Shown here piece after piece: positions 26,713-36,009 of a stretch of DNA of 64,000 bases. Source of the stretch: Paraburkholderia dinghuensis (GTDB lineage Bacteria; Pseudomonadota; Gammaproteobacteria; Burkholderiales; Burkholderiaceae); the NCBI RefSeq assembly GCF_003837865.1, contig NZ_RQIS01000020.1, positions 1-64,000 on the forward strand, read 5' to 3'. Below the pieces are notes generated by a model. That model worked only from the letters and a program-made list of their open reading frames with translations, was not told where the DNA came from and did not search any database. Position numbers and translations under genes: made by a program. Numbering within the stretch: position 1 is the stretch's first letter; each line of letters starts with the position of its first letter.

Positions 26713-27747
26713 ATGTCCCGCATCATCATGCAACCCTCGGGCAAGTCGGTCGAGTGCGCCTACGGCGACACCGTCCTGATGGCCCTCGAAAAGGCCGGCT
26801 ACGCGCTGCCCAACAATTGCCGCGCTGGCGCTTGCGGCGAGTGCAAGATCAAGGTCACGTCGGGTCAGTTCGACCAGGGCATGGTCCTCGATATGGCCCT
26901 GTCCCAGGACGAGCGTCGTCAGGGATACGGCCTGATGTGCATGGCCAAGCCGATTTCCGACGAATTGACCATCGAGTGGGGAACCGAGGATGCGAAGCCC
27001 AAGCTCTTCCCGCCTCGCGAGAATGCGCTCTTCGTCGTCACCCAGAAAATTCCGGTCGCCGCGCGGGTCGTGGAACTGCACTTGCGGCCGGTCGGCCAGC
27101 CGATCCGCTTCTGGCCCGGCCAGTACGTCACGCTCGGCAATCCCGGCGCGGGCATTCCGGCACGCGCCTACTCGATCGCCAACGTGCCACGCCCGGACGG
27201 CGAACTCGTGCTGCAGATCGCGCGTGCCGAAGGCGGCGCCACCAGTGCCTGGGTCCACGATACGCTCGCCATCGGCGACAGCGTGAAGATCTCCGGCGCA
27301 TACGGCACCTTCATCGGTGACCCGGGTGTCGACACGCCTGTTCTGTGCCTCGCTGCCGGCACAGGGCTCGCTCCCATCCTCGCGCTGACCGAGGCCGCGT
27401 TGCGGCGCAACTTCCGCCAACCGGTGACCATGGTCATTTCCGCCCGCTCCGCAGCCGACCTGTATGCGCGCGGCATGCTGTCCTGGTGGCGCACCAAACA
27501 CCGCAATTTCGACTACAAGATCACCCTGACCCGCGAACACAACGACGCTCACCTTCACGGCAGAGTGGACGTAGTCGTGCCGCAGCTGTTCAGCGATTTG
27601 TCGAAGCACACAATCTTCGCGGCAGGCAGTCCCGAGTTCGTCAGCACCTGCGTGGCCAGCGTCAAGTCACTGGGCGCCGCGCCGGAGCGTATCTATTCCG
27701 AGGGATTCTTCACCCAGCAGCAACCCGAGACAGCCGGCACGAACTAG
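26713..27747 (+). CDS. 2Fe-2S ferredoxin-FAD/NAD(P)H oxidoreductase (oxygenase reductase component)
   Basis: A 344-residue electron-transfer flavoprotein. Residues 1-95 are a plant-type ferredoxin domain with NCRAGACGECKIKV (C-x4-C-x2-C) and the fourth Cys in GLMCMAKP. An FAD domain with the RxYS motif (ARAYSIANVP) and an NAD(P)-binding domain with LCLAAGTGLAPILAL follow. The order (2Fe-2S first) matches phenol hydroxylase P5, MMO reductase and BenC, rather than PaaE. It should pass electrons from NAD(P)H to the diiron oxygenase encoded 105 bp upstream. Confidence 0.9.
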   Translation: MSRIIMQPSGKSVECAYGDTVLMALEKAGYALPNNCRAGACGECKIKVTSGQFDQGMVLDMALSQDERRQGYGLMCMAKPISDELTIEWGTEDAKPKLFPPRENALFVVTQKIPVAARVVELHLRPVGQPIRFWPGQYVTLGNPGAGIPARAYSIANVPRPDGELVLQIARAEGGATSAWVHDTLAIGDSVKISGAYGTFIGDPGVDTPVLCLAAGTGLAPILALTEAALRRNFRQPVTMVISARSAADLYARGMLSWWRTKHRNFDYKITLTREHNDAHLHGRVDVVVPQLFSDLSKHTIFAAGSPEFVSTCVASVKSLGAAPERIYSEGFFTQQQPETAGTN

Positions 27748-27836
27748 TCCGTGTTGCGAAGGAGACGGTGGACCTACCGGGAACAAAGGCAAATCGCTAA
27801 ACTGCGCAATTCGATCCAGAACCTCCCTGCAGAAAA

Positions 27837-28781
27837 GTGCTTTCCAGGATCCATCAACGCATCGACGATTTTCGCCACCAGGGCCGCGTACAGACAGGCT
27901 CCCTGGTCATTTCGGTATTCGGCGACGCCGTGGTGCCTCGCGGTGGGCGGATCTGGCTTGGCAGCCTGATCCGCCTCCTGGCGCCGCTCGAACTGAACGA
28001 GCGCCTGATCCGTACCGCCGTTTTCCGCCTGACCAAAGAAGCGTGGCTGCTCGCCGAACCCTCGGGCCGCCGTTCCGACTACGCGCTCTCCCCATCCGGC
28101 CAACGTCGCTTCGAAGACGCAGCCCGGTACATCTACGCTTCGACCGCGCCGCAGTGGGATCAGCGCTGGCGACTGATCATGACTGTCGGCAAATTGACGC
28201 AAAAGGACCGCGACGGTTTGCGGCGCGCGATGTTCTGGCAGGGATTCGGATTGCTGGGAGGAGACTGCTTCGTGCATCCGGGCGCCGATATGAGTGCGGC
28301 ATTCGATGCATTGATCGCGGAAGGTCTGGGGAGCGTGCTGGACAAGCTCAAGCCGCTCATTGCCGCCGACGTTCAGCTTGAAGGCACCGCCAATGATCAG
28401 CGTATGGTTCACGAGGCCTGGGATCTGGAGAACCTGTCGGGGATGTATACAGAGTTCGTGTCCCGGTATCAGCCAATACTTGGCCAACTGCGTGACAGCC
28501 ACGACGCCCTGGACGACGAAAGCGCCTTTCTGCTCAGACTATTGCTGATTCACGATTACCGTCGCCTGCTGCTGCGCGATCCGGCTTTGCCCGACGTACT
28601 GTTGCCTGCCGACTGGCCAGGCCAGCACGCGCGTCTCGTGTGCAAGGAAATTTACCGGCGCCTGCTCACTGCCTCGGAGCGCCACCTCGACAAGAACTTC
28701 CATCTCGCGAACGAATCCACGCCGCTCGCCGCGCCCATTCTGTTCGAGCGCTTCCGCGAAGCTGACCCGCTGGCCCACTGA
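27837..28781 (+). CDS. PaaX family transcriptional regulator
   Basis: A 314-residue regulator. The N-terminal winged helix of the PaaX family is clear: TGSLVISVFGDAVVPRGGRIWLGSLIRLLAPLELNERLIRTAVFRLTKEAWL in overlapping pieces, with GRRSDYALSPSGQRRFEDAARYIY after it; the C-terminal PaaX_C region follows (DLENLSGMYTEFVSRY). PaaX repressors respond to aryl-CoA thioesters in E. coli phenylacetate catabolism. No paa genes are here; the regulator ends an oxygenase/reductase cassette. It starts with GTG at 27837 and lacks a clear ribosome-binding site. Confidence 0.88.
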   Translation: MLSRIHQRIDDFRHQGRVQTGSLVISVFGDAVVPRGGRIWLGSLIRLLAPLELNERLIRTAVFRLTKEAWLLAEPSGRRSDYALSPSGQRRFEDAARYIYASTAPQWDQRWRLIMTVGKLTQKDRDGLRRAMFWQGFGLLGGDCFVHPGADMSAAFDALIAEGLGSVLDKLKPLIAADVQLEGTANDQRMVHEAWDLENLSGMYTEFVSRYQPILGQLRDSHDALDDESAFLLRLLLIHDYRRLLLRDPALPDVLLPADWPGQHARLVCKEIYRRLLTASERHLDKNFHLANESTPLAAPILFERFREADPLAH

Positions 28782-29480
28782 CCGGCAATCTTTGTAACTT
28801 TCACCGGGTTGTACGCGGCGTTCCGTTCGTCGCGTACGGCAACGCACTGACGATTCGTGGGGTTGTGGTCTGATCTCATCAGCGGTGCTGCTTCTGCGTG
28901 CGAAGACGAAAAACTGCACGGGAAACGCATACGCTGGAATGCACGATGCTTCAGAGTGGTAAACCGGATAACGGAAAGCTGCTTATTCCAACATGCTGCG
29001 ACGCGCGAGCCTGCCGATTGTGCGGGGTACGCGTCGAAGACGGGAACTGGCTGCGATAACCGTGTCCGCCCGGAACACCGTGCCTGGGTCTCACGCCATG
29101 GATTGGCTTCGAGGCCGTACAAGAACCGGGCACAACTACCCGGCCGGACAAGATGGGGGCAGCAATGCGAGTGACCAACTGGATCGTGGTACTGGACTGC
29201 GCTTACATGGAATACACAAGCTGGCGCGGCAAGAACGTCTACCGGCGCACGGTCGCCTATGATCGTGTCGTGTGGTGTTGAGCGTTGCGTCTGCGGCACG
29301 GCACCGCGCTCAAATCAGGACGCCGAATTGAATTGACTGAACAATCGCGCAACGCTTCGATCCGGAGCATCGATTCGCGCCGTTGTGCGCCTGAGGGCTT
29401 CGACTGATGAAACATCGAGCCCTCCCGCGCGTTTCGGGGGTCCGCCGCGCCGGAGCGTGCGGACTCCGCAGACCTGCGTC
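28782..29480. other. Gene-poor stretch after the PaaX gene
   Basis: No convincing gene. The only item worth noting is a 38-codon frame at 29165-29281, entered separately as a doubtful small ORF. Confidence 0.4.
29165..29281 (+). CDS. Possible small protein (doubtful)
   Basis: A 38-residue frame, MRVTNWIVVLDCAYMEYTSW, then RGKNVYRRTVAYDRVVWC. GGGGG precedes the ATG by about 5 nt. The composition (aromatic-rich, no low complexity) looks more protein-like than the overlapping frames, but no family is recognised and chance is not excluded. Confidence 0.22.
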   Translation: MRVTNWIVVLDCAYMEYTSWRGKNVYRRTVAYDRVVWC

Positions 29481-29954
29481 TCAAACCGACTTCGTAGGAC
29501 GACCGGTCTTGACCGTTTCAACCGCTGCGATCGCTGCCAGCAAGCGCTTTTCCGACGTCGATTCGAGCAGCTTCAGACCAGCACGCAGCAGTTCGCTCTT
29601 CTTCACAGCGACGCCGGCATCGAGACACTTCTTCTTGAGTATCGCGAGTTTGTCGTAATCGGTCTTGGGCATCGTAAAGCTGTCGCGCACCACTTTTTCT
29701 TTCTTCGCGCTCACTTTTTTTACGCTTTCCTTTTTCTCGCTTTTGGCCTTGGCCTTCACGGCGACTTCCTCGGCAACGGCCTCGGCAGCCCTCTTCACGA
29801 TTTCGGCCGCCTTCGTTTTGGCATCCACCCGCTTGACACGCGCACTCTGGCGAGGCTTCGCAGCCTTGCTCGCGGGCGTCGCATCGCTGGCTTCAGCGGA
29901 TTTGGGGAAATGGAAAGTACTCTTTGTGGGCTTATGAACCTTCGGCGTAGTCAT
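29481..29954 (-). CDS. Ribbon-helix-helix protein with Lys/Ala-rich histone-H1-like tail
   Basis: A 157-residue basic protein. Residues 1-85 are a Lys/Ala/Pro-rich tail like bacterial H1-type proteins (AKTKAAEIVKRAAEAVAEEV, KAKAKSEKKESVKKVSAKKEK). Residues 88-96 (VVRDSFTMP) form a candidate beta strand, 97-114 helix A (KTDYDKLAILKKKCLDAG) and 117-132 helix B (VKKSELLRAGLKLLES), a ribbon-helix-helix fold as in CopG/MetJ/Arc. It ends KTGRPTKSV, AT-hook-like. ATG 29954 is chosen because the open frame further upstream runs through two tandem palindromes that look like its own operator. Confidence 0.7.
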   Translation of the reverse strand: MTTPKVHKPTKSTFHFPKSAEASDATPASKAAKPRQSARVKRVDAKTKAAEIVKRAAEAVAEEVAVKAKAKSEKKESVKKVSAKKEKVVRDSFTMPKTDYDKLAILKKKCLDAGVAVKKSELLRAGLKLLESTSEKRLLAAIAAVETVKTGRPTKSV

Positions 29955-30332
29955 ATTGTTTGCTAACCCGGTTATAAAAACAGTATATACCGTATATACA
30001 ATCTCTCTCACGCGCAAGCAATTTCTACCGTTGACGAGCGGCCGCGGTTGCGCAGTCTCAACGGCTATAAACCGTGCAACGGCCAGGAAGGCATTCGCGT
30101 ATGCAACCTCGTCAGGGAACGATGCTTCGTTCGCGAACATGTTGGCGAGCGTAATACGAATGCCCATTCAACTGATGTACCGCGCCCAATCCACCCCGTA
30201 CAAGGTCGCCCGACGTGCTCGGTGCGTCGGGTGGTGGACCCGGCGTTGCCTTCCCCCTGCGACGCGTTCGACCCATTTCGCCAAACCGCCCGTTCACGGA
30301 TTCGCGTCGATCAAAAAACGTAGAATCGCCCG
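29955..30332. other. Divergent intergenic region between RHH and DUF1697 genes
   Basis: No gene supported, although minus-strand frames stay open here. It includes the tandem GTATATAC boxes at 29983-29999. Confidence 0.5.
29983..29999. promoter_or_regulatory. Tandem 8-bp palindromes (MetJ-box-like) upstream of the RHH gene
   Basis: GTATATAC occurs at 29983-29990 and again at 29992-29999, one base apart. Each is a perfect 8-bp palindrome. They lie 29-45 bp upstream of the RHH start codon. Tandem 8-bp palindromes are the arrangement bound cooperatively by RHH dimers in MetJ, so autoregulation is a natural hypothesis. Confidence 0.6.
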
Positions 30333-30842
30333 ATGCAAACCTACGTCGCCTTTCTGCGTGCCGTCAACGTTGGTGGTACCGGCAAACTCCCCATGGTCGA
30401 GCTTCGCGCCATATGCGAACGTGCCGGCTTCGGTCACGTCCGCACTTATGTCGCTAGCGGGAACGTTGTCTTCCAGAGCGCGCTTCCGGAAACCAAAGTC
30501 AAGGTCACACTCGAACGCGCGCTGGAGGCCTACGCCGGGAAGCCGGTTGGCGTGATGGTCCGAACCGGAGCGGAACTGGCCGCGATTCTCGAGGCCAATC
30601 CGTTCAGCGCAGCACCGCCTGACCGGACCGTTGCGATCTTTCTCGACGCAGCACCGCCCGCGGATACGCTCGCGAAGGTGAGTGGATCCACCACTGAAGA
30701 AATTGCCCTCGGCAAGCGTGAAATCTATGTGCACTATCCGGAAGGAATCGGACGCTCGAAGCTGAAAATCGCTGCTGCCAGAACGGGAACCGCGCGCAAT
30801 ATGAATACCGTCGCCAAACTGGCTGAATGGACTGCGGAATAA
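30333..30842 (+). CDS. DUF1697 domain-containing protein
   Basis: A 169-residue member of the DUF1697 family, recognised by the opening MQTYVAFLRAVNVGGTGKLPMVELRAICERAGFGHVRTYVASGNVVF in overlapping parts, and the later LGKREIYVHYPEGIGRSKL and GTARNMNTVAKLAEW. Length and ends match the family. The biochemical function is unknown; no membrane or signal segments. It stands alone on the plus strand, divergent from the RHH gene. Confidence 0.9.
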   Translation: MQTYVAFLRAVNVGGTGKLPMVELRAICERAGFGHVRTYVASGNVVFQSALPETKVKVTLERALEAYAGKPVGVMVRTGAELAAILEANPFSAAPPDRTVAIFLDAAPPADTLAKVSGSTTEEIALGKREIYVHYPEGIGRSKLKIAAARTGTARNMNTVAKLAEWTAE

Positions 30843-30958
30843 ACTGAAGTTTCTCGCTGTAGCATCGCGCTGGCGTTCAGCGCGACCTGCATCCACCAAC
30901 GGCGCTTGCGCGGCCAATACGTGCTGCATTCACGATCGCGCAGCGAGGCGCGAGCGCA

Positions 30959-31540
30959 TCAGAACTTGTGCTGGACGTTGACGGACGCGCCGACGTCGTG
31001 CGAGTGGCTCAGTAGTGGAACACGCGCACTGGCAGAAACGCGCCAGTCGTCGATCAACACGGCAAGCCGGCGATGGGGGTGCTCGGCTTCGGGCGCCGTA
31101 TCGTCAGTCAGCTGAAACCTGTCGAGCAGCGAGAGGGTGGGGGTCACCTTAACGAGGCCGTAGCTTTCCGAAAGTGCCGATTGCGATTGCGTCTGGATTT
31201 TGAGCGGATGCTGGTATCCCGCATAGGATGAGGATGCCGCCGCCTGCCGCTTGAAAGGCTCGCTTGCCGCGACTGGCGCGGAGTAGAAGTCGGACGGATT
31301 GAATGCCGCTGTGGCGTCGCGATATGACTCAAACTGCATCGCGTAGCGGAAGATGTACTGGCTGGGCTCGGGTATGGGCGGAACGACTTCGATCGGTGCT
31401 ATCGGCGCAATGGCCGCGATAAGCAGATTGCTGTACGCGCCATCCACCCCGCCCGCCGAGGCGATGCCACTCACGGCAAAGCATACCGCGCCCGCTAACA
31501 AACGCGGTTCGCGCCGACCTGTCGAAAGCATGATTTCCAT
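30959..31540 (-). CDS. Exported hypothetical protein
   Basis: A 193-residue protein with a signal peptide after a basic start (MEIMLSTGRREPRLLAGAVCFAVSGIASAGG). The mature part has a Pro/Ile/Ala-rich segment (AAIAPIAPIEVVPPIPEPS), a Ser/Tyr/Gln-rich middle, and a C-terminal half with alternating hydrophobic residues ending ASVNVQHKF. A terminal Phe after such a strand is reminiscent of outer-membrane beta-barrel ends, though the protein is short for a barrel. The start may be ATG 31540 or 31531. Family unknown. Confidence 0.55.
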   Translation of the reverse strand: MEIMLSTGRREPRLLAGAVCFAVSGIASAGGVDGAYSNLLIAAIAPIAPIEVVPPIPEPSQYIFRYAMQFESYRDATAAFNPSDFYSAPVAASEPFKRQAAASSSYAGYQHPLKIQTQSQSALSESYGLVKVTPTLSLLDRFQLTDDTAPEAEHPHRRLAVLIDDWRVSASARVPLLSHSHDVGASVNVQHKF

Positions 31541-32350
31541 CCCACAAGGAATAAAAACATCACACTTCTTGAGAGGGTATACCGTGCCTGGCGACGGGAA
31601 TGCTGTCAGTCCACGAATGCGATCGTCTGCACTACGATCTGCGGACCCATGCCGTGGCAATGCCGGGTACTTGTTATTGGTTATAGTCGAATCCGACACC
31701 AGCGCCAAGCAGATCGGCACGAATGCCATTCGCCTGGCATCGTGCGAGAACGTCTGCATGCGTTAACGTGTAACAAGACGACGGCAATTGCGTTATCCCC
31801 TTCGCAGCGCGCGCATTCCGTTACGTATGCGCCAGTGGTTGTTTGCCCGATCAATAAAAAAATAGCACGCAACCAGGCGCGCCAATTGCTGCGCAACTTT
31901 AAATGCCGGACGCACAAGGCGCTGTTGAGATTCCAGTAGATCGCCGCCTTCGAAAAGGCAGGTGGTGCGAAGAGGCCGCCAGCCTGAACTACACGTCCTG
32001 ATGCAGGCGAAATAAAGTCGAGGCGCATAATCGCGCGCGCTGAATTCACAGCGAGTCCCTCTGACTGCAAAAAACAGAAGTTCGATTTATTCGATCCGCG
32101 GACCGGCAGCACCAAAGACCACTCTCATCAGACGCTCCCCCGCGCAGCATCAGCACGCGCCAGCATGACCTCGCGCTAACGCGTGCAATCGCGCGCGGCG
32201 TATGCAATAACCTTCGCCTATTCGATGCACCAGATCGCCTCGACAGCACGGCGCATCGCGAGTCTACGTGTCTCACATCTCACGATACGGACGCCTCGAC
32301 GCAATCAATCATGCAGATCGGTTCATGGCGAATAAACGCAATTCGTCCGC
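31541..32350. other. Gene-free stretch of 0.8 kb, locally AT-rich
   Basis: Short frames exist on both strands but none has a recognisable motif or good ribosome-binding site. Lower G+C than the flanks around 31.8-31.9 kb. Nothing specific seen. Confidence 0.4.
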
Positions 32351-32782
32351 TCAGTTCGACGACGTGCCGCCGCGCGCCTTTTCGATCTCGCGAAAGCGTT
32401 CGATGCTATCGTTTTGCTCGAAGTCCTCGAGCTCGTAGAGTTGCCGAACTTCGATTTCGCCGTCCGCATGCTTGCCGAACGGCGCAGGAAAACGCCGCGC
32501 CCATTCAAGCGCTTCCTCACGCGAACGCACCTGGATCAGCGTATAGCCCGCAATCAGTTCGTTCGTTTCGGCAAATGGCCCATCGACGATCGTGGGCTTG
32601 CCCTCGCTATACCGCACGCGCCAGCCGCACGAACTTGGCTTAAGCCCCGACGCATCGAGCAGCACACCCGCTTTCGCCAGTTCCTCGTGGTACGCGGCCA
32701 TTTCCGCGAAGATGGGATCGTCACTGTGCATTTCGCCCGATTCGCTCAGGGCGTTCGCCCTCACCATGATCATGAATCGCAT
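32351..32782 (-). CDS. YciI family protein
   Basis: A 143-residue YciI/DGPF-family protein of ferredoxin-like alpha-beta fold. It starts MRFMIMVRANALSESGEMHSD and carries the family's signature DGPFAETNELIAGYTLIQV, with the conserved Asp-Gly-Pro-Phe and Glu, then ALEWARRFP. Members are often encoded beside ECF sigma factors or act as small enzymes; the role here is unknown. The start is followed directly by typical family sequence and the length is normal. No operon partner is apparent. Confidence 0.88.
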   Translation of the reverse strand: MRFMIMVRANALSESGEMHSDDPIFAEMAAYHEELAKAGVLLDASGLKPSSCGWRVRYSEGKPTIVDGPFAETNELIAGYTLIQVRSREEALEWARRFPAPFGKHADGEIEVRQLYELEDFEQNDSIERFREIEKARGGTSSN

Positions 32783-33178
32783 CGCTCAATCTCCTCGTTG
32801 TGAAGGTCGATCAGGTGACATCGTTCGATGCGCTCAATACCGCAACACGCGAGCGGCGTGTGAGTCGGCATCCGGAACGAGAATACGCCGCTGACGACGA
32901 GAAATACCCGTGAACGGAATGCGGGACATCGGCGCAAGGCTGCGTCGGTCAAATAACGCCCTGCCGCGGCGTGGGCGGCCGACCGATGCGTATCGCGCAG
33001 ATGAAAGAAAACATGTGCGCGTAACGGATGTCATGGATTCGCAGCAAGCCGCGCCCCCGCAACATCTCGGGATTTCCCCAGGCTGACATACCTCGGTTTC
33101 CAGCATTAAATAAATCAACGTGATTTATTTAATGCGAATGCTGGAGGCAACGCCAGCACCCGCGCCCGGAGGAAACAC
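32783..33178. other. Divergent regulatory region between YciI and the ROK/ABC operon
   Basis: No coding sequence supported. It holds the 33-bp palindrome at 33103-33135 upstream of the ROK gene. Confidence 0.55.
33103..33135. promoter_or_regulatory. Perfect 33-bp palindrome, ROK repressor operator candidate
   Basis: GCATTAAATAAATCA (33103-33117), spacer ACG, TGATTTATTTAATGC (33121-33135): 15-bp arms without mismatch. AT-rich arms with TTTATTT/AAATAAA cores resemble NagC/Mlc/XylR-type ROK operators. It lies 43-76 bp before the ROK start codon, consistent with autoregulation and control of the downstream transporter genes. Confidence 0.75.
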
Positions 33179-34429
33179 GTGAGAAGTCCGCATTTCGGCC
33201 AGGGCAGCAACTCGGCCAATGTCCGCCGCTTCAACGAGCGCCTGCTGCTACAGGCGTTGCGTCGCGCCGGGCAGGCGTCGAAGGCGGACCTCGCGCGACT
33301 CGCGAATCTCACGAGCACGGCGGTCGGCAGCATCATCACGTCCCTCATCGAGAGCGGGCTCATCGAGGTCACCGGCCGCCGCCTCGAAGGCCAGCGTGGC
33401 CAGCCTGCCTCGCTGCTGCGGCTCGATCCCCGCGGCGCGTTTGCGATCGGCGTGCGGCTCGATCGCACAAGCATCGAAACCGTGCTCGTCAATTTCGCGG
33501 GCCACATGATCGAGCGCCGCTCACACGACATGCTGCTGCCCCAGCCCGCCGTGGCGCAGCAAATCGTACAGCGCGATATCCACGATCTGCTCGCGCGGCT
33601 CGATGCCGACGAACGCAACCGGATCGCGGGCGTTGGCGTTGCACAGCCGTACAACCTCGGTGCGTGGCTGCGTGAGCTGGGCCTGCCCGCCGATACCTTC
33701 CGGGCCTGGAACGACGTCGATTTCGCGGGCGACCTGGGCCACGCGCTCTCACTGCCCGTGTTCAGCGAGAACGACGGGAACGCAGCTGCCATCGCCGAAC
33801 TGTTCTACGGCTGCGGCCGCCAGCTCGATGACTTCATCTACCTGTTTCTCGGTCCCGCGATTGGCGGCGGCATCGCCATCGATGGTGACTGCGTGCGCGG
33901 CCGCACCGGCAACGCAGGCGATTTCGCCGTGATGCCCGTGCCGCCGAGCCGTCTGCCGTCCGCGCCTCAACCACCGGGTCAGTGGGACATTCTGCTCTCA
34001 CGCGCGTCGCTGATCGCGCTGCGGCGGCATCTGCGCTACTGCGGCGAAACCGTGGAGAACCTCGCCGATCTCGAAGTACTCATCGCGCGCGGGCATCCGG
34101 CAATCGACGCGTGGCTCGACGATTGCGTCGATGCCCTCGCGCCCGCGCTGCGCGCGTCGCTGTGCGTGCTGGATGTGCCGGCCGTCGTGCTCGACTCAGA
34201 CGTGGACGCCGGCCTCATCGACACGCTCATGCAACGCCTGCGCGTGGCCGTGGCCGCGACAGCACCCGAGGCGCGCGGCACACCGGCGATCGTGCGCGGC
34301 ACGTTCGGCCGCGACGCGGGCGCGCTGGGCGCGGCCACGCTGCCCATGTTCTACAACTTTTCGCCACGCGCAGGCATCCTGATGGGCGCCAGCGCGCAGA
34401 CCCTGGAGGTGAGCCATGTCGCGACCTGA
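33179..34429 (+). CDS. ROK family transcriptional regulator (FrcR/XylR-like)
   Basis: A 416-residue regulator. Residues about 15-75 form a winged helix ([44 protein letters not shown]), the rest a ROK sugar-kinase-like domain with [17 protein letters not shown] and [25 protein letters not shown]. The usual ROK zinc-binding Cys cluster (CxCGxxGC) is not visible, so it is likely a repressor without zinc and without kinase function. It begins with GTG after GGAGGAAACAC. The stop overlaps the ABC ATPase start by 14 bp, so it is the first gene of the sugar-uptake operon. Confidence 0.88.
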   Translation: MRSPHFGQGSNSANVRRFNERLLLQALRRAGQASKADLARLANLTSTAVGSIITSLIESGLIEVTGRRLEGQRGQPASLLRLDPRGAFAIGVRLDRTSIETVLVNFAGHMIERRSHDMLLPQPAVAQQIVQRDIHDLLARLDADERNRIAGVGVAQPYNLGAWLRELGLPADTFRAWNDVDFAGDLGHALSLPVFSENDGNAAAIAELFYGCGRQLDDFIYLFLGPAIGGGIAIDGDCVRGRTGNAGDFAVMPVPPSRLPSAPQPPGQWDILLSRASLIALRRHLRYCGETVENLADLEVLIARGHPAIDAWLDDCVDALAPALRASLCVLDVPAVVLDSDVDAGLIDTLMQRLRVAVAATAPEARGTPAIVRGTFGRDAGALGAATLPMFYNFSPRAGILMGASAQTLEVSHVAT

Positions 34430-35969
34430 ACCGCCGCGTCCGATACTGGAAATGCGTGGCATCAGCAAGACGTTTCCCGGCGTGCGCGCACTGGACAACG
34501 TGAGCCTGTCCGTGCGCCCAGGCGTTGTCCATTCGCTGATGGGCGAAAACGGCGCGGGCAAATCGACGCTCATGAAGATTCTCTCGGGGGCCTATGAGGC
34601 CGATCCCGGCGGCGAAATCCTGATCGACGGTCAGAAGGTGCAGATCGACGGACCGCTCGCCGCGCGCGAACTTGGCATCGCGGTGATCTACCAGGAACTG
34701 AGTCTCGCGCCGAATTTGAGCGTGTCCGAGAACATTCACGCGGGGCGCGAATTGCGCCGCGGCGGGCACCGCTGGGGCACAGTCGATCGCAAGGCGATGG
34801 AGCGCGACTGCGAAGATGTACTCAAGCGTCTCGGCGCGAATTTCGGACCTGGCACACTGGTCGGCTCACTTTCGATTGCCGAATGCCAGCTCGTCGAGAT
34901 CGCTCGCGCCGTTCACGCGAACGCACGCATCATCGTGATGGACGAGCCGACGACGCCGCTCTCGTCGCGTGAGACGGAGTATCTCTTCAAGCTGATTCGT
35001 CAATTGCGCGAGGAAGGCATCGCGATCATCTACATCAGCCATCGCATGGCAGAGGTCTACGAGCTGTCCGACCGCGTCTCCGTGCTGCGCGACGGCACGT
35101 ACGTCGGCACGCTCGAACGCGATGAACTGAGCGCGGAGCGTCTGGTCGGCATGATGGTGGGCCGCGATATCTCGGGCTTCTACAAAAAAGCGCACGCACC
35201 CTACGATCCGGGCGAGGTCGTGCTCCGTGTGCGCGACGTGGCGGACGCTCGCCGCGTGCGTGGCTGCAGCCTCGATCTGCATGCGGGCGAGGTGCTCGGC
35301 ATCGCGGGGCTCGTGGGCGCGGGGCGCACCGAACTCGCACGATTGATCTTCGGCGCCGAACCACGCGTGAGCGGCGAGATCGCCGTCGACGGTAAAACGC
35401 TGCCCGGCCACACGCCGCGCGATGCGATCGACGCCGGCGTCGTCTATCTGACCGAGGATCGCAAACATCAGGGCCTCTTCCTCGACATGAGCGTGCGCGA
35501 CAACATCAACGTCGCCGTGTGCGGACGCGATGCGCGCTTCGGCGTGCTCGACCGCGCACGGGGTGCCGCACGCGCAAGCGAAGCGATCCGGTCTCTATCG
35601 ATCCGCGTGCCCCATGCGCGCGTGAATGTGGGCGCCCTCTCCGGTGGAAACCAGCAGAAAGTCCTGCTCTCGCGCCTGCTTGAAACACGCCCACGCGTGC
35701 TGATCCTCGACGAACCGACACGCGGCGTGGATATCGGCGCGAAGTCGGAGATCTACCGGATCATCAACGATCTGGCGAAGTCCGGCGTCGGCATCATCGT
35801 GATTTCGAGCGAACTACCCGAGATCATCGGCGTGGCCGACCGTGTGATCGTGATGCGCGAAGGGGTCTTTGCCGGCGAGCTGGGCGGCTATACCGGCAAG
35901 CCGATCACGCAGGAAGCCATCATCGAGCTGGCCACCGGCTCGCAGTCCGCCTTGGGCGAAGCAGCCTGA
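34416..35969 (+). CDS. Sugar ABC transporter ATP-binding protein (RbsA/FrcA type)
   Basis: A 517-residue protein with two fused ABC ATPase domains, as in RbsA, MglA and FrcA. Domain 1: Walker [10 protein letters not shown], signature-like [14 protein letters not shown], Walker B IIVMDEPT. Domain 2: degenerate Walker [13 protein letters not shown], signature [16 protein letters not shown], Walker [15 protein letters not shown]. The degenerate second Walker A is normal for this class. GGAGGTGAG precedes ATG 34416, which lies inside the end of the ROK gene, implying translational coupling. It energises monosaccharide import. Confidence 0.93.
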   Translation: MSRPEPPRPILEMRGISKTFPGVRALDNVSLSVRPGVVHSLMGENGAGKSTLMKILSGAYEADPGGEILIDGQKVQIDGPLAARELGIAVIYQELSLAPNLSVSENIHAGRELRRGGHRWGTVDRKAMERDCEDVLKRLGANFGPGTLVGSLSIAECQLVEIARAVHANARIIVMDEPTTPLSSRETEYLFKLIRQLREEGIAIIYISHRMAEVYELSDRVSVLRDGTYVGTLERDELSAERLVGMMVGRDISGFYKKAHAPYDPGEVVLRVRDVADARRVRGCSLDLHAGEVLGIAGLVGAGRTELARLIFGAEPRVSGEIAVDGKTLPGHTPRDAIDAGVVYLTEDRKHQGLFLDMSVRDNINVAVCGRDARFGVLDRARGAARASEAIRSLSIRVPHARVNVGALSGGNQQKVLLSRLLETRPRVLILDEPTRGVDIGAKSEIYRIINDLAKSGVGIIVISSELPEIIGVADRVIVMREGVFAGELGGYTGKPITQEAIIELATGSQSALGEAA

Positions 35970-36009
35970 TTTCATCCGAACACGAGCGACGTTCATTCAG
36001 GAGTACGAC

